From the NCBI GenBank assembly GCA_020161835.1, contig JAIUNL010000020.1:1-64000 (forward strand): DNA of 64,000 bases, written 5' to 3'. The DNA comes from Bacteroidota bacterium (GTDB lineage: Bacteria; Bacteroidota; JABWAT01). Position 1 is the first letter of the stretch. The number at the start of each line of letters is the position of its first letter. Shown here in pieces: positions 62,310 through 64,000 of this stretch. The notes beneath the pieces were generated by a model, which saw only the letters and a list, made by a program, of their open reading frames with translations, ran no database searches and had not been told where the DNA came from. Position numbers and translations under genes: made by a program.

Positions 62310-63651
62310 ACAAATGTTTCTGCCTTACCAAATCGCCTGGCTTAACGACCGGTCGCCCATAAAAATTGCTGAGAAATCAAGGCGGATCGGGTGGACGTTT
62401 GTCCAGGCATTTGAGGATGTGCGGGATATCGTTGAGGGTAATGTTCCTGCAGTTTGGTTTTCTTCAGCTGATGATTCCGCAGCCAGGGAATACATTCTTT
62501 ATTGCTCTGACTTTGCAAAAATATTTAATGCTGCTGCCCAGGTTTTTGATGAGACCATTTTTGACAATGAAAAAAAGGACATCAAAACCTATGTCATTCA
62601 GTTTAATATTGGTGGCAAACTCAAACGTATCACAGCTCTTTCTTCAAACCCCAAGGGATTCCGGTCAAAAGGTGGAAAGGTCGTTCTTGATGAATTTGCC
62701 TTTCACGAACAGGACCGGCAACTCTGGAAGGCTGCCAAACCGGCCACAACCTGGGGTTTTCCAATTCGGATCATCTCAACTCACCACGGGAAAAACTGCC
62801 TGTATTACCACTTTGTAGAAGATACCAAAAACAAAAAAACAAATTGGTCCCTTCATACTACAACCATCCGGGATGCTGTCAGTCAGGGTTTACTCGACCG
62901 GATCAAAGGCAGACCAACTACCCAGGAAGAACAGGAAGCCTGGATTGCCGATATCAAGCGGGATTGCCGGGATGAAACCATTTTCAATGAAGAATATATG
63001 TGTGTGGCCGTTGATGAGTCTACGGCTTTCATCACTTATGAATTGTACATGGCACACGAATCTGAAACAGTTTTGAAAGAGCTTTCAGAATGCACCGGTG
63101 ACCTTTATCTGGGTGGTGATATTGGCCGAACAAAGGATCTTACTGTTTTCTGGATCAATGAAGTTTTAGGTGACGTTTCCTATGCACGAAAGGTAATCGA
63201 GCTGCCTAAAATGGCATTCCCTGATCAAAGGAAGATCCTTTACGATTTGCTTTCTCTGAAAAATATGCGCCGGGCCTGTATTGATTCATCCGGTATCGGC
63301 CGGCAATTAGCTGAAGAGGCTCAGACTGATTTTGGTATGTTTCGGGTTGAGCCGGTTCTTTTCAGCAATACTACGAAAGAAGAATTGGCAATGTACGGCC
63401 GGAATCAGCTTCAGGACGGGAAAGCCGTTCTGCCGGCAGAGCAATCAATCCGGGATGATTTTCACTCCATTCAGCGCAGTACAACGGCAACCGGTGCAAT
63501 CCGGCTGGATGCAAACCGAAATGAAACCGATGGCCACGGTGACCGGTTTTGGTCATGGACACTAGCCATGAATGCGGCCAGAGATTACAATTCCGGGCCG
63601 CCGCTGATTGTCACCCGGAAAAGAAAACAATCTATCACCTCAGGGTTTTAA
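62290..63651 (+). CDS. Phage terminase large subunit (Mu gp28-like)
   Basis: The 453-residue product has the ATPase motor with a Walker A-like KSRRIGWT near residue 30 and Walker B GKVVLDEFAFH near residue 131. The C-terminal RNase H-like nuclease follows, with acidic GGDIGRTKD near residue 275 and HGDRFWSWTLA near residue 420. It pumps DNA into the capsid and cuts it. The start is GTG at 62290, overlapping the preceding gene by 20 bases. It is close to Mu gp28 (Terminase_6). Confidence 0.92.
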   Translation: MSNPIFEQMFLPYQIAWLNDRSPIKIAEKSRRIGWTFVQAFEDVRDIVEGNVPAVWFSSADDSAAREYILYCSDFAKIFNAAAQVFDETIFDNEKKDIKTYVIQFNIGGKLKRITALSSNPKGFRSKGGKVVLDEFAFHEQDRQLWKAAKPATTWGFPIRIISTHHGKNCLYYHFVEDTKNKKTNWSLHTTTIRDAVSQGLLDRIKGRPTTQEEQEAWIADIKRDCRDETIFNEEYMCVAVDESTAFITYELYMAHESETVLKELSECTGDLYLGGDIGRTKDLTVFWINEVLGDVSYARKVIELPKMAFPDQRKILYDLLSLKNMRRACIDSSGIGRQLAEEAQTDFGMFRVEPVLFSNTTKEELAMYGRNQLQDGKAVLPAEQSIRDDFHSIQRSTTATGAIRLDANRNETDGHGDRFWSWTLAMNAARDYNSGPPLIVTRKRKQSITSGF

Positions 63652-63668
63652 ATTAACAGGATCCTTCA

Positions 63669-64000
63669 ATGAACAAACCTGGTATCTGGTTAAATAACCA
63701 CGAATTCAAACAGTTTTCAGATCAGTCTACCCGTGTAGCAACCTCTGCGCTTGCAACCCGGCAAAATAACCCTTATGACTTTTCACTCCTGGGTTATCTC
63801 CCAGATCCTGACCCGGTGCTGAAGAAAATAGGAAAAGACATTTCAGTTTACCGTGAACTACTTTCAGACTCCCATGTATTTTCGACTGTCCAGCAACGGA
63901 AGGCCGGGGTATTGTCACTGAATTGGGAACTTGACCGCGGAAAGACAAAAAGCAAAACAGCGAAAAGTGTCGATCAGCTTCTCAAAAAGAAAATCAAAAT
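63669..64000 (+). CDS. Phage portal protein, DUF935/gp29-like (cut by window end)
   Basis: The visible 110 residues begin KPGIWLNNHEFKQFSDQS, with DFSLLGYLPDPDPVL and TVQQRKAGVLSLNWELD, typical of the N-terminus of DUF935/Mu gp29 portal proteins. It starts 17 bases after the terminase stop; the frame is open to the window end. It forms the dodecameric portal ring in the head vertex. Confidence 0.85.
   Translation, partial: MNKPGIWLNNHEFKQFSDQSTRVATSALATRQNNPYDFSLLGYLPDPDPVLKKIGKDISVYRELLSDSHVFSTVQQRKAGVLSLNWELDRGKTKSKTAKSVDQLLKKKIK

Larger units (their letters stand above)
47190..64000. mobile_element. Mu-like prophage, structural part (continues past the window)
   Basis: Phage genes run without interruption from 47320 to the window end: large terminase, DUF935-like portal, gp I-like protease, capsid, gp36 and gp37 homologues, lysis genes, tail tube and tape measure. 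The combination gp28/gp29/gp I/gp36/gp37 is specific for Mu-like phages. Transposase A/B and regulatory genes are not in view and should lie to the right. The left boundary near 47.2 kb is inferred from repeats and the last phage gene. Confidence 0.85.

Overview
The window reads as a bacterial chromosome segment from the FCB (Bacteroidota/Chlorobiota-Ignavibacteriota-like) group. Reasons: moderate GC; many transcripts preceded by a TTG...TAnnTTT(G/A) promoter, the -33/-7 pattern known for the Bacteroidota-type primary sigma factor; Gram-negative envelope genes (LptE, TolC, RND, porin); and MeaB, UbiD-type decarboxylase, tricorn-like protease and Nif3/zinc-ribbon gene neighbours. No ribosomal RNA marker is present, so the phylum is an inference.

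Layout. 1-130: tail of an IS256-like element. 0.2-12 kb: housekeeping and envelope genes (lipoprotein, DedA-type membrane protein, tricorn-like protease, RNase G/E, porin, YceI, UbiD-family decarboxylase). 12-14.3 kb: lptE, an acidic TPR-like protein, a low-molecular-weight phosphatase. 14.4-20.8 kb: TetR - TolC - adaptor - RND pump operon. 20.8-22.8 kb: transglutaminase-like lipoprotein. 23-28.9 kb: TolC - HlyD/MacA - ABC ATPase - two MacB-type permeases. 29.2-31.4 kb: gltA, a candidate ~115-nt RNA upstream of it, tRNA-Leu(CAG). 31.4-33.7 kb: Nif3-like and C4 zinc-ribbon proteins, then RNase P RNA. 34.5-39.3 kb: flavin reductase, then a second MacA/MacB/TolC set with no ATPase gene. 39.4-43 kb: large GH13 enzyme. 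43.3-47 kb: meaB framed by inverted repeats, msrB, two dehydrogenase-type genes, 112-bp tandem repeats.

47.2 kb to the window end is the structural part of a Mu-like prophage. From a divergent centre near 61.1 kb the packaging genes (DUF1804-like small terminase, gp28-like large terminase, DUF935-like portal) run rightwards. The head, lysis and tail genes run leftwards: gp I-like protease/scaffold, major capsid, DUF2190-like decoration protein, gp36 and gp37 homologues, a lysis cassette (unimolecular-spanin-like lipoprotein, holin-like protein, endolysin), tail tube, a variable block with paralogous proteins, a tail chaperone with a -1 frameshift signal, tape measure and a distal tail protein. 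Transposase and regulatory genes are not in view.

The most notable items are the U-UUU-UUA frameshift site in the tail chaperone with an 89-codon open extension that the gene list of simple ORFs would miss, the complete three-gene lysis cassette in an unusual position, the divergent Mu-type gene order, and the promoter-plus-terminator bounded RNA upstream of gltA. All family names rest on motifs read by eye; no database search was possible.
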